Below, piece by piece: positions 35,021 to 41,796 of a stretch of 41,867 nucleotides of DNA. The notes beneath the pieces were generated by a model. It did no database searches. It was not told where the DNA came from and was given only the letters and a program-made list of their open reading frames with translations. Location of the stretch: contig CALXJX010000009.1 in the NCBI GenBank assembly GCA_944388735.1, forward strand, positions 1 through 41,867. The letters run 5' to 3'. How positions within the stretch are numbered: the first letter of the stretch is position 1; each line of letters opens with the position of its first letter. This DNA comes from an uncultured Clostridia bacterium. GTDB lineage: Bacteria; Bacillota; Clostridia; TANB77; CAG-508. The position numbers and the translations under genes are program-made.

Positions 35021-35833
35021 ATGAAAAAAACAAAAAATATTATTTGGATAATTGCTTTAATTTTGGTAATAGTATTAATAGGGGTAGTTGGATATGGATA
35101 TTACCAGAAAGCAACTTTAGAAGTAAAAAATCCGATAGCAACTATGGAAGTTGAAAATTTCGGAACAGTAAAAATGGAATTATATCCTGAAATGGCACCA
35201 GAAACAGTAGCAAATTTTATTGCTCTTGCAAATAGAGGATTTTATGACGGAAAAAAATTTCATAGAATAGTAAAAGATTTTATGATACAAGGTGGAAGTG
35301 TTAATGGTGATGGTACAGGAAGTGTAAAGATAAGTGACTTAAAAGATGGAGGAGCAGATGAAGCTTATTCAATAAAAGGAGAGTTCCTAGATAATAATGT
35401 GAAAAATACATTGAGATTTGATGAGGGTGTAGTAGGTGTTGCAAGAGCTGATTATACACAATATTCTTCAGATTTAGCAGAAGAATCTTATAATTCAGGT
35501 AGTTGCGAATTCTTTATTATGACAGAAGATAATACTAATTTAAATGGACATTATGCAGCATTTGGTAAAGTGATTGAGGGAATGGATGTTGTTCACAAAA
35601 TAGAAGAAGTAGAAGTGACATCCGGTACTGATGAAACAGCAGAAGGCTCTGATAGTAGTACATCATCAGAGGTAAGTACACCGGTTAATCCTCCAGTAAT
35701 TAAATCTATTCGTGTTGAAACTTACGGAGAGGATTATGGATTACCAGAGACTTTGACACCTTTTGATGTAAATAATTGGATTTATGAACAATATGGAGTT
35801 GACCCAAATTCTATGGTATCAACAGGTGAATAA
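35021..35833 (+). CDS. Membrane-anchored cyclophilin-type peptidyl-prolyl isomerase
   Basis: A 270-aa protein with one N-terminal transmembrane anchor (about 6-29) and an extracellular cyclophilin domain. TVKMELYPEMAPETVANFIALA, FHRIVKDFMIQGGS and the later SCEFFIMTEDNTNLNGHYAAFG are the catalytic and family motifs. A Ser/Thr/Glu-rich insertion follows EVEVTSGTDETAEGS and probably forms a flexible surface loop. It likely helps fold exported proteins. An ATG four codons earlier (35009) overlaps the AAAGGA site, so I prefer 35021. It is followed by the tRNA promoter. Confidence 0.9.
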   Translation: MKKTKNIIWIIALILVIVLIGVVGYGYYQKATLEVKNPIATMEVENFGTVKMELYPEMAPETVANFIALANRGFYDGKKFHRIVKDFMIQGGSVNGDGTGSVKISDLKDGGADEAYSIKGEFLDNNVKNTLRFDEGVVGVARADYTQYSSDLAEESYNSGSCEFFIMTEDNTNLNGHYAAFGKVIEGMDVVHKIEEVEVTSGTDETAEGSDSSTSSEVSTPVNPPVIKSIRVETYGEDYGLPETLTPFDVNNWIYEQYGVDPNSMVSTGE

Positions 35834-35873
35834 CAGATATATATAAAAATTTTATAAAAAATACAATAAGTAG

Positions 35874-35903
35874 TTGACAAATGGGGTAAATATTGGGTAT
35901 AAT
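35874..35903 (+). promoter_or_regulatory. Promoter of the tRNA pair
   Basis: TTGACA (35874-35879) and TATAAT (35898-35903) have an 18-base spacer, about 38 bases before tRNA-His. Confidence 0.75.
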
Positions 35904-35940
35904 ATTTAATGTGCTCACAAATGAATAGAGCTACAATAAT

Positions 35941-36018
35941 GGTGGATGTAGCGTAGTTGGTTAACGCGCCAGTTTGTGGCACTGGAGACCGTGGGTTCGA
36001 GTCCCATCTTCCACCCCA
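35941..36018 (+). tRNA. tRNA-His (anticodon GTG)
   Basis: The cloverleaf folds with D stem GCGT/ACGC, anticodon stem CCAGT/ACTGG around loop TTGTGGC, T arm GTGGG-TTCGAGT-CCCAT and an encoded CCA. The extra 5' G (35941) faces the discriminator C, the identity mark of tRNA-His. One T-T mismatch is present in the acceptor stem as I pair it. Confidence 0.95.
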
Positions 36019-36031
36019 TTTAATTTTATAT

Positions 36032-36106
36032 TGGGCTGTAGCCAAGCGGTAAGGCACCAGACTTTGACTCTGGCATGCGCTAGTTCGAATCTAGCCAGCC
36101 CAGCCA
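36032..36106 (+). tRNA. tRNA-Gln (anticodon TTG)
   Basis: Acceptor TGGGCTG/CAGCCCA, D stem GCC/GGC, anticodon stem CCAGA/TCTGG around CTTTGAC, T arm GCTAG-TTCGAAT-CTAGC, discriminator G and encoded CCA. It lies 13 bases after tRNA-His on the same transcript. Confidence 0.96.
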
Positions 36107-36108
36107 TA

Positions 36109-36140
36109 AATAGCAGATAAGAAATTATCTGTTATTTTTT
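36109..36140 (+). terminator. Terminator of the tRNA operon
   Basis: ATAGCAGATAA and TTATCTGTTAT form a stem with one wobble, followed by a T6 run. Between here and about 36440 I see no gene, only AT-rich sequence. Confidence 0.8.
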
Positions 36141-36441
36141 ATATATTAGAGAAGTTATAAAATGAAAAGTCATATAATTGTTAGATTTATAATTTAAAAG
36201 CTTTTTGTTAGGCGAATATTTTATAGAATTTTATAGTGCCTTTTTAATTCAAAATTACAAAACATAATTTTTTAATACAAAAAATAATAAGCCAATTTGT
36301 GAAGTTTACAGAATACTTTTTGAATTATTATTTTTTTATAGTTATATGCTTTTTAAATATAAAATGATATAATGACTATAATAAAACAAATAGTAATTTG
36401 CCTAAGAGATTAAAAACATATCTATAAATTAATAAAGCCTA

Positions 36442-36470
36442 TAGACAAAATTAGAATAATATTGTAAAAT
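36442..36470 (+). promoter_or_regulatory. Promoter of the putative toxin mRNA
   Basis: TAGACA (36442-36447) and TAAAAT (36465-36470) are 17 bases apart; the transcript would start near 36477 with ATAGGAAATG. Confidence 0.5.
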
Positions 36471-36508
36471 GATTGACATAGGAAATGAGAACAAACAGAT
36501 GTGGTTTG

Positions 36509-36526
36509 CCTCCTACAAGGAGGTGA
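36509..36526 (+). promoter_or_regulatory. Self-paired ribosome binding site of the toxin-like peptide
   Basis: CCTCC (36509-36513) and GGAGG (36519-36523) pair around TACAA, so the Shine-Dalgarno site AAGGAGGTGA is closed in a local hairpin just before the ATG. Confidence 0.7.
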
Positions 36527-36531
36527 GGCGT

Positions 36532-36654
36532 ATGATAGAAATACAAGCATTAATTGCAACAATATACATATTGTATTATTCATTAATAGTAGTAACTATC
36601 ATTACGTTTGCCTTAATTATTGCATTAGTAGTAATTATTAGCAAACAAAAATAA
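36532..36654 (+). CDS. Putative holin-like type I toxin peptide
   Basis: A 40-aa peptide that is almost wholly hydrophobic (about residues 4-36) with a lysine tail (SKQK). It lies behind AAGGAGGTGA. The leader, read in frame, gives the KEVRRM run often seen before annotated putative holin-like toxins of Firmicutes (TxpA/Fst-type). Local pairing hides the ribosome binding site. A bidirectional terminator follows directly, and a convergent promoter on the other strand could make an antisense RNA. By analogy with par/Fst and txpA-ratA, the peptide would insert in the membrane and be silenced by that RNA. A longer frame from 36469 exists, but no ribosome site supports it. The function is inferred from layout and composition only. 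Confidence 0.6.
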   Translation: MIEIQALIATIYILYYSLIVVTIITFALIIALVVIISKQK

Positions 36655-36660
36655 CCAATA

Positions 36661-36697
36661 AAAACACATCTGTCTTGACTGGGAGATGTGTTTTTTT
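36661..36697. terminator. Bidirectional terminator of the toxin/antisense pair
   Basis: AAAACACATCT (36661-36671) and AGATGTGTTTT (36684-36694) pair; T runs follow on both strands. Confidence 0.85.
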
Positions 36698-36699
36698 AC

Positions 36700-36740
36700 A
36701 TATAACCAGGCAAACCACGCTTGTGGTTTCTCCATTTCCT
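36700..36740 (-). ncRNA. Putative antisense RNA 5' region for the toxin locus
   Basis: A transcript from the minus-strand promoter would begin near 36742 as AUAGGAAAUGG, form the hairpin AAACCAC-AAGC-GTGGTTT, and run into the shared terminator. Its start sequence resembles the start of the toxin mRNA (36477-36510), forming an inverted repeat around the locus. The exact ends are inferred. Confidence 0.4.
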
Positions 36741-36746
36741 ATATTT

Positions 36747-36776
36747 ATTATAATCTACTTATAAGTAAAAAGTCAA
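36747..36776 (-). promoter_or_regulatory. Convergent promoter facing the toxin gene
   Basis: On the minus strand TTGACT and TATAAT are separated by 18 bases, a near-consensus sigma-A promoter with no protein gene in front of it. Confidence 0.7.
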
Positions 36777-36882
36777 TAAAAACAATAAAATTTTGTGTTA
36801 AATTTATAGTAATAGAATACAAATCAGTGCTACAACTTACAATATATAATTAGAATTAGTAAAATATATAGGAAATAGAATT

Positions 36883-36969
36883 ATGACTGAAAGAGAAAAA
36901 ATGTTAGAAGGTGAACGAAATAATGTTATAATAGGAATAATTTTACTTATAAGAAAAATAAAAAAGTAA
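36883..36969 (+). pseudogene. Possible N-terminal stub of a maltose-type O-acetyltransferase
   Basis: A 28-codon frame begins MTEREKMLEGE, which matches the start of Maa-type sugar O-acetyltransferases (MTExEKMLAGE). It then drifts into unrelated IIGIILLIRKIKK and stops. The hexapeptide-repeat enzyme body is absent. The match is short, so chance cannot be excluded. Confidence 0.35.
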
Positions 36970-37002
36970 GAAAAATTAATGAATATAAAGGAGAAAAATT
37001 AT

Positions 37003-38643
37003 ATGAAAGTTATTATAGTAGGTGGTGTTGCAGGAGGAGCTACAACTGCTGCAAGGCTAAGAAGACTAAATGAAAAAGCAGAAATTATATTGATAGAAAG
37101 AGGAAACTTTATTTCTTTTGCCAATTGTGGTCTTCCATATTACATAGGAAACGTAATAAAGGTAAAAAATGATTTATTAGTACAAACACCAGAAAATTTC
37201 AATGCAAGATTTAACATAGATGTAAGAGTAAAACAAGAAGTCGTTAAAATAAATCGAAAAAATAAGAATGTGATTATAAAAAATTTAGAAACAAATGAAG
37301 AATATGAAGAAAATTATGATAAGTTAGTGTTATCACCAGGTGCAAGTCCGATAAATCCATTTAAAGACTTAAATAATAATAAGATAAGAACTTTAAGAAA
37401 TATAGAAGACTCTGTAGAAATAAAAGAATATATAGAAAAAAATAATGTAAAAAATGTTACTATAATTGGTGGAGGCTATATTGGAGTAGAACTTGCAGAA
37501 AATCTAAGAAATTTTAAAAATCTAAAAGTAACAATTGCAGAAAAAGCATCACATTTAATTGCTCCATTAGATGAGGATATGGCAAAGCTTGTTTATAAAA
37601 TATTAACAAACAATGATATAACTGTAATTTTAAACAATGGTGTAAAAGAAATTATAAACAAAGATGATAAATTAAATATTGTATTAGAGGACAAAAAAAT
37701 AGATACAGATTTTGTAGTTTTATGTATAGGAGTTAAAGCAGAAGATGAATTAGCAAGGCAATCTGGAATTAATGTATATCCAAGAGGAGGGATAGAAGTA
37801 AATGAGAGAATGCAAACAAATGACGAAAACATCTATGCTTTAGGAGATGTCGTAAAAATAAAGAATTGTGTTACAGGAGAAATGTCATCTATTCCCCTTG
37901 CAGGACCTGCAAATAAACAAGCAAGAGTAGTTGCAAACAATATTTGTAATATAGACACAAATTATGACGGAAGTATAGGAAGTAGTATATTAAAAATATT
38001 TAATTACAATTTAGGAATAACAGGAATAAATGAAATGACTTGCAAGAGAAATAATATAGAATATAAAACAATCATATTATCACCATATTCACATGCAACT
38101 TACTATCCGGGTGCAAGTATGCTAACAATAAAAGCAATATACGAAGATAAATCTGGAATGATATTAGGTGCGCAAGTATTCGGAAAACAGAGTGTAGATA
38201 AAATAACAGATATATTAGCAGTAGCAATAAAAATGAAAATGACAGCATATAATTTAGAGGAGTTGGATCTATGCTATGCACCACCTTTTTCATCAGCTAA
38301 AAGTCCAGTGAATTTACTAGGAAACAGTATTGTAAATCAAATAGAAGGATTGGTTGATACCATAACATGGCAAGAAGTAGAAAGCTTAAAAGATAATAAA
38401 GACATATTTGTTTTAGATGTTAGAACAAATGAAGAATTTGAAAGTGGAAATTATGAAAATGCAATTCATATACCACTTGATGATTTAAGAAAAAGATTAA
38501 ATGAATTAGATAAATCTAAAACATATTTAGTATATTGTAGAACAGGTCTTAGAAGCTATATAGCTTGTAGGATTTTAACTCAAAATGGATTTAAAGTACA
38601 AAATATAACAGGAGGATATCATTTTTACTCATATTTATATTGA
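37003..38643 (+). CDS. CoA-disulfide reductase with C-terminal rhodanese domain
   Basis: A 546-aa flavoprotein. The FAD dinucleotide fold is KVIIVGGVAGGATTAARLRR, and FISFANCGLPYYIG contains the single active-site Cys42 of CoADR/NADH oxidase enzymes. The NAD(P)H fold VTIIGGGYIGVELAE and a second FAD site IYALGDVV follow, then the dimerisation domain (about 325-445). The C-terminal rhodanese domain (about 455-546) has YCRTGLRS with Cys512. Members reduce CoA disulfide, CoA persulfide or polysulfide with NAD(P)H. AAAGGAG fits the ATG at 37003; an earlier ATG at 36979 has none. ccdA and a thioredoxin follow as one redox unit. Confidence 0.93.
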   Translation: MKVIIVGGVAGGATTAARLRRLNEKAEIILIERGNFISFANCGLPYYIGNVIKVKNDLLVQTPENFNARFNIDVRVKQEVVKINRKNKNVIIKNLETNEEYEENYDKLVLSPGASPINPFKDLNNNKIRTLRNIEDSVEIKEYIEKNNVKNVTIIGGGYIGVELAENLRNFKNLKVTIAEKASHLIAPLDEDMAKLVYKILTNNDITVILNNGVKEIINKDDKLNIVLEDKKIDTDFVVLCIGVKAEDELARQSGINVYPRGGIEVNERMQTNDENIYALGDVVKIKNCVTGEMSSIPLAGPANKQARVVANNICNIDTNYDGSIGSSILKIFNYNLGITGINEMTCKRNNIEYKTIILSPYSHATYYPGASMLTIKAIYEDKSGMILGAQVFGKQSVDKITDILAVAIKMKMTAYNLEELDLCYAPPFSSAKSPVNLLGNSIVNQIEGLVDTITWQEVESLKDNKDIFVLDVRTNEEFESGNYENAIHIPLDDLRKRLNELDKSKTYLVYCRTGLRSYIACRILTQNGFKVQNITGGYHFYSYLY

Positions 38644-38707
38644 CAAAGTACATATTTATTGGTATTTTTAATGTACTTATTATAATAGATAAAAGGAAAT
38701 TTAAAAA

Positions 38708-39343
38708 ATGGATTATGTATTTACTTTTGTTGAAGGATTAGCAAGCTTTATTTCACCATGTATATTGCCAATGCTACCTATTTATATATCTTATTTTCTA
38801 GGTAAAGATAACAAAAAAACATCAAAAGCAGTTATAAATTCAATTGGATTTGTATTAGGATTTACTACTGTGTTTATATTATTATCAATATTTGCAAGCA
38901 AATTTGGTGGCATAATAAGTGGAAATATAAAATACTTTAAAATCGCATTTGGAATCATTATCATATTACTCGGATTAAATTATATGGAACTAATTAAAAT
39001 AAACTTTTTAAACAAAACAAAAATTGCAAATAAAAATGCAAAAGATTTGAACTTCCTAAAAGCAATCATATTTGGAATGTTATTTTCAATTAGTTGGACA
39101 CCATGTATCGGAACATTTTTAAGTTCGGCATTATTACTTATTGCTAAAAATCAAGATATGACAAAAGGAATAGTGCTAATGATAGTATATTCCATAGGAC
39201 TTGGAATACCTTTTATAATATCAGCAGCACTACTTGAAAAATTAAAAGAAGTGTTTGACTTTATAAAAAAACATTACGGTATAATAAAGAAGTTATCAGG
39301 TATAATTTTGATTGTAATGGGTATATATATGATATTTTTTTAG
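38708..39343 (+). CDS. ccdA: Cytochrome c biogenesis protein CcdA (thiol-electron transporter)
   Basis: A 211-aa protein with six transmembrane helices that moves reducing power across the membrane. The two redox cysteines lie in SFISPCILPMLPIYISYFLG (about residues 13-32) and SWTPCIGTFLSSALLL. It takes electrons from cytoplasmic thioredoxin and passes them to exported thiol proteins. The next gene encodes a membrane-tethered thioredoxin 9 bases downstream, a likely partner. No cytochrome c maturation genes are present, so a general extracytoplasmic thiol role is more likely. Confidence 0.92.
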   Translation: MDYVFTFVEGLASFISPCILPMLPIYISYFLGKDNKKTSKAVINSIGFVLGFTTVFILLSIFASKFGGIISGNIKYFKIAFGIIIILLGLNYMELIKINFLNKTKIANKNAKDLNFLKAIIFGMLFSISWTPCIGTFLSSALLLIAKNQDMTKGIVLMIVYSIGLGIPFIISAALLEKLKEVFDFIKKHYGIIKKLSGIILIVMGIYMIFF

Positions 39344-39352
39344 GGGGATTAT

Positions 39353-39853
39353 ATGAAAAAGAAAGTAATATGGTTTATAATTTTTGTTCTACTTGTAATA
39401 GTTATAGTTGTATCTAACATATATATAAATAAGAAGGGCCAGGAATATATGCAAGGAGGCCAAACAGAAGATATGTTAAATGTGGATAATTCAATAAATA
39501 CAGTAGAAGAAAATACAATAAATCAAAATGAGGAGGAAACGAGTATGAGTGTTATAAAAGTAACAGATCAAAACTTTGAACAAGAAGTATTAGAGAGTGA
39601 TATGCCAGTATTGGTAGATTTTTATGCAGATTGGTGTGGCCCATGTAAAATGCTTTCGCCAGTAGTTGAAGAAGTAGCCGAAGAAAACAGTAATATAAAA
39701 GTTGTTAAAGTCAATGTAGACGAATCACAAAAAACAGCAGTAAAATATCAAATCATGTCTATACCAACGTTAGTGGTTATAAGAAATGGAAATGAAGTAA
39801 CGCGTTCTGTTGGAATTATAAGTAAATCTGAAATATTAAACATGGTAAAATAA
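39353..39853 (+). CDS. Thioredoxin with N-terminal membrane anchor and internal start site
   Basis: A 166-aa protein: a hydrophobic anchor (about 5-25), a polar Asn/Glu-rich linker (26-64), then a complete thioredoxin domain with DFYADWCGPCKM (active-site Cys95 and Cys98) and the cis-proline loop SIPTLVV. Anchored in this way it would sit outside the membrane and be reduced by CcdA. Inside the linker a perfect AGGAGG (39531-39536) stands eight bases before ATG codon 65 (39545), which would start a normal 102-aa cytoplasmic thioredoxin. The gene may therefore give two proteins, or an anchor segment was fused in front of an older thioredoxin gene. Confidence 0.93.
   Translation: MKKKVIWFIIFVLLVIVIVVSNIYINKKGQEYMQGGQTEDMLNVDNSINTVEENTINQNEEETSMSVIKVTDQNFEQEVLESDMPVLVDFYADWCGPCKMLSPVVEEVAEENSNIKVVKVNVDESQKTAVKYQIMSIPTLVVIRNGNEVTRSVGIISKSEILNMVK
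39531..39547 (+). promoter_or_regulatory. Internal ribosome binding site and start within the thioredoxin gene
   Basis: AGGAGG, eight bases, then ATG: this is stronger than the AGGGGG-type site of the full-length start, and it precedes MSVIKVTDQNF, a standard thioredoxin N-terminus. Confidence 0.65.
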
Positions 39854-40005
39854 TTGATATTCACAAATGCCCTGCTGTAAATGCCTGTCCAGTTGGGGCT
39901 TTAAATCAAAAAGATTTTGAAGCACCTAAAATAGATTATGATAAATGTATAAGATGTGGTAAATGCTCAAACTTTTGCCCTAAAAAAGCATTAGTATTAG
40001 AATAA
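39832..40005 (+). pseudogene. 4Fe-4S ferredoxin-like remnant without a start codon
   Basis: An open frame (stop TGA at 39829, end TAA at 40003) encodes IDIHKCPAVNACPVGAL, then APKIDYDKCIRCGKCSNFCP and KKALVLE. The second cluster motif CxxCxxCxxxCP is complete. In the first, only CPAVNACP remains, so upstream cysteines may be lost. No ATG, GTG or TTG lies in frame before the first cysteine; an ATT at 39853 is the only near candidate. It overlaps the end of the thioredoxin gene. It is probably a truncated ferredoxin of the redox operon, with unorthodox initiation a less likely alternative. Confidence 0.7.
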
Positions 40006-40084
40006 AGAATGTGATGTAGAAATAATAAATAGAAAGTAGCAATAAAATTAAATATTCATAACATATATAATAGGAGGGAAAAAT

Positions 40085-40609
40085 ATGTGTTGTGAATATA
40101 AAAAAATTTTTAAAATAATGATAGCAACTATAGCTATAATCATTATAGCTATAATTATAATAGTAATTATGAACAATCAAAACATTGAAAAGCAACCGGA
40201 TATACTAGTTGCAATAGCAAAAAATGGAGACAATACACAACTTGGAACAACGTCAATTAAATTTAGTCAAAATAATATAGTAGAGGGAACAGCAATAAGT
40301 CATGATGAAGGTAGTGATGAAGTAAAAATAAATAAAACCGGAATATACCAAGTCTCATATCAACTATATGGAGTCCAAGATATTGTAGGAACATTCAATT
40401 TTAATGCTATTCTTTCAGTAAATAATGAAGCATTACAAGATACATTCAACGAATCACCAGTAATAAGAAACAGTACAAGTAATAGAATGACATTAACAAG
40501 CACTGTGATTTTAAAATTACAATCAGGAGATATACTTAAACTGAATGGAGTATCGATTGAAGAGATAAGCTATGACAATGCACGTATAGATATTGAACGT
40601 TTGAAATAA
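40085..40609 (+). CDS. Membrane-anchored C1q/TNF-like (BclA C-terminal type) protein
   Basis: A 174-aa protein with a short cytoplasmic tip (MCCEYKKIFK), one strongly hydrophobic Ile-rich helix (about 11-30) and an exterior beta domain. The exterior part reads IKFSQNNIVEGTAISHD, GIYQVSYQLYGVQDIVG, and later SNRMTLTSTVILKLQSGDILKL. This alternation with GxYxVSYxLYG and the LxxGDxLKL ending resembles the jelly-roll domain of bacterial C1q-like and BclA C-terminal proteins, which trimerise. No collagen repeat is present. Its role may be surface decoration. AGGAGGG precedes the ATG. A terminator follows. Confidence 0.6.
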   Translation: MCCEYKKIFKIMIATIAIIIIAIIIIVIMNNQNIEKQPDILVAIAKNGDNTQLGTTSIKFSQNNIVEGTAISHDEGSDEVKINKTGIYQVSYQLYGVQDIVGTFNFNAILSVNNEALQDTFNESPVIRNSTSNRMTLTSTVILKLQSGDILKLNGVSIEEISYDNARIDIERLK

Positions 40610-40628
40610 ATATGGTATTAATAAAAAG

Positions 40629-40672
40629 AGGGCTTCAAAAGATATAAACAAATCTTAAAAAGCCCACTATTT
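40629..40672. terminator. Terminator between convergent genes
   Basis: GGGCTTCAAAAGAT and AATCTTAAAAAGCCC form a stem with small internal mismatches, followed by ACTATTTT. Confidence 0.65.
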
Positions 40673-40715
40673 TACTTGCATAAAATCATTATTATAAAAA
40701 CATACAAAAATAAAA

Positions 40716-41144
40716 CTAAAGATATTTTTTTAATTGTTCAACAGTGCTTTCTTGAAATTGAATAAATTCAGTCAAAATATTCTTTATATTTTTATCTGTG
40801 TCGGGATTATTATTTAGTAATTTGACTCCTTTAATAATTCCCATATTAGTTCCTTGAATCATCATTTCAGAAATTTTAGAATTACTTTTATCATCTAAAG
40901 TACTCCATTCTATAGTCATCCATCCCATAGCCTTTTGAGCAGGGTTTAATTCTTTAGGAAAATCTCCATAAGAACTCAAAGCATCATTAACCTTATTTAG
41001 GATATTATTATATTGGTCATATTGATATTTTAAATCCTGTTTAAATCTTTCATCTTGAACTTTTTCAGAAATGTTAGAAATAGAGTCCATACCCATTTTA
41101 ATACCTTTATTAATTTCATTTAAAATATATTCTGGTTTATCCAT
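40716..41144 (-). CDS. Helical-bundle protein of unknown function (ferritin/DUF2383-like appearance)
   Basis: A 142-aa, wholly helical protein without signal peptide. It can be drawn as four amphipathic helices: PEYILNEINKGIKMGMDSIS, a second QDLKYQYDQYNNILNKVNDAL, a third with NPAQKAMGWMTIEWSTL and MMIQGTNMGIIKGVKLL, and a last ILTEFIQFQESTVEQLKKYL. The Met-rich third helix is distinctive. Length and layout recall DUF2383/ferritin-like bundles, but the metal-binding ExxH pairs are not clear. GGAGG supports the ATG at 41144 over one six codons earlier. It is divergent from dps across a 167-base AT-rich gap. Confidence 0.5.
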   Translation of the reverse strand: MDKPEYILNEINKGIKMGMDSISNISEKVQDERFKQDLKYQYDQYNNILNKVNDALSSYGDFPKELNPAQKAMGWMTIEWSTLDDKSNSKISEMMIQGTNMGIIKGVKLLNNNPDTDKNIKNILTEFIQFQESTVEQLKKYL

Positions 41145-41311
41145 ATAAAATTTTACCTCCAATCAAAAATTAAAGATATAAATGATAAATTTATATATAT
41201 ATTATTGCCTAAAAAACAAAAAATATTAATAAATTCTTTCACAAAGTTTATGAATAAAATTAAGTAAAAAAGGGAAAAATGGCAATAGATTTGAGAAAGG
41301 AGAATATAAAA

Positions 41312-41749
41312 ATGGAAAATTTAGTAAAAGAGCTAAATGAATTTTTAGCGGATTTAAATGTATTTTACAGAAAAGTACAAAATTATCATTGGAATATTAC
41401 TGGAAAAAATTTTTTTGTAATGCACGAAAAATTAGAAGAATACTATGATAAAATAAATGAACAAATAGATGAAATAGCAGAACATATTTTAATATTAGGA
41501 AAACAACCATTAGGAACGATGAAAGATTATTTGCAAATAACAAAAATTGTGGAAGCTAAAAATGAAAAAATTAAAGAGGAGGATGTTATTAATAACATTA
41601 TAACAGATTATAATACGCTTTTACAAAAATCTATAAAGATAAAAGAAGAAGCAGAAAAACAGAAATGTTATGAAACATCTAGTATGATAGATGAATATAT
41701 TTTAGAATATGGTAAAAATTTATGGATGCTAAATCAATCTAAACTATAG
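41312..41749 (+). CDS. dps: Dps/ferritin-like DNA-protection protein
   Basis: A 145-aa four-helix protein that assembles as a dodecamer and oxidises ferrous iron with peroxide. The ferroxidase signature is clear: FYRKVQNYHWNITGKNFFVM followed by HEKLEEYYDKINEQIDEIAE, with the His (about 31), Asp and Glu ligands in the usual HWx10-12 and Dx3E spacing, then HILILGKQPLGTM. No DNA-binding Lys-rich tail is visible beyond a short N-terminus. AAAGGAGA supports the ATG at 41312; an ATG at 41279 lacks a site. Confidence 0.93.
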   Translation: MENLVKELNEFLADLNVFYRKVQNYHWNITGKNFFVMHEKLEEYYDKINEQIDEIAEHILILGKQPLGTMKDYLQITKIVEAKNEKIKEEDVINNIITDYNTLLQKSIKIKEEAEKQKCYETSSMIDEYILEYGKNLWMLNQSKL

Positions 41750-41770
41750 GAAAAATCTTGAATTTTCGGA

Positions 41771-41796
41771 ACAGTCTTGTGAACTTTAAAGACTGT
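41771..41796 (+). terminator. Hairpin after dps
   Basis: ACAGTCTT (41771-41778) and AAGACTGT (41789-41796) pair. No T run follows because the IS end begins immediately, so the insertion may have cut off the terminator's T tract. Confidence 0.45.

Noticed and set aside
35782-36057. Minus-strand ORF across the tRNA genes
   Set aside because: It overlaps two well-folded tRNAs on the other strand; spurious ORFs of this kind across tRNAs are common.
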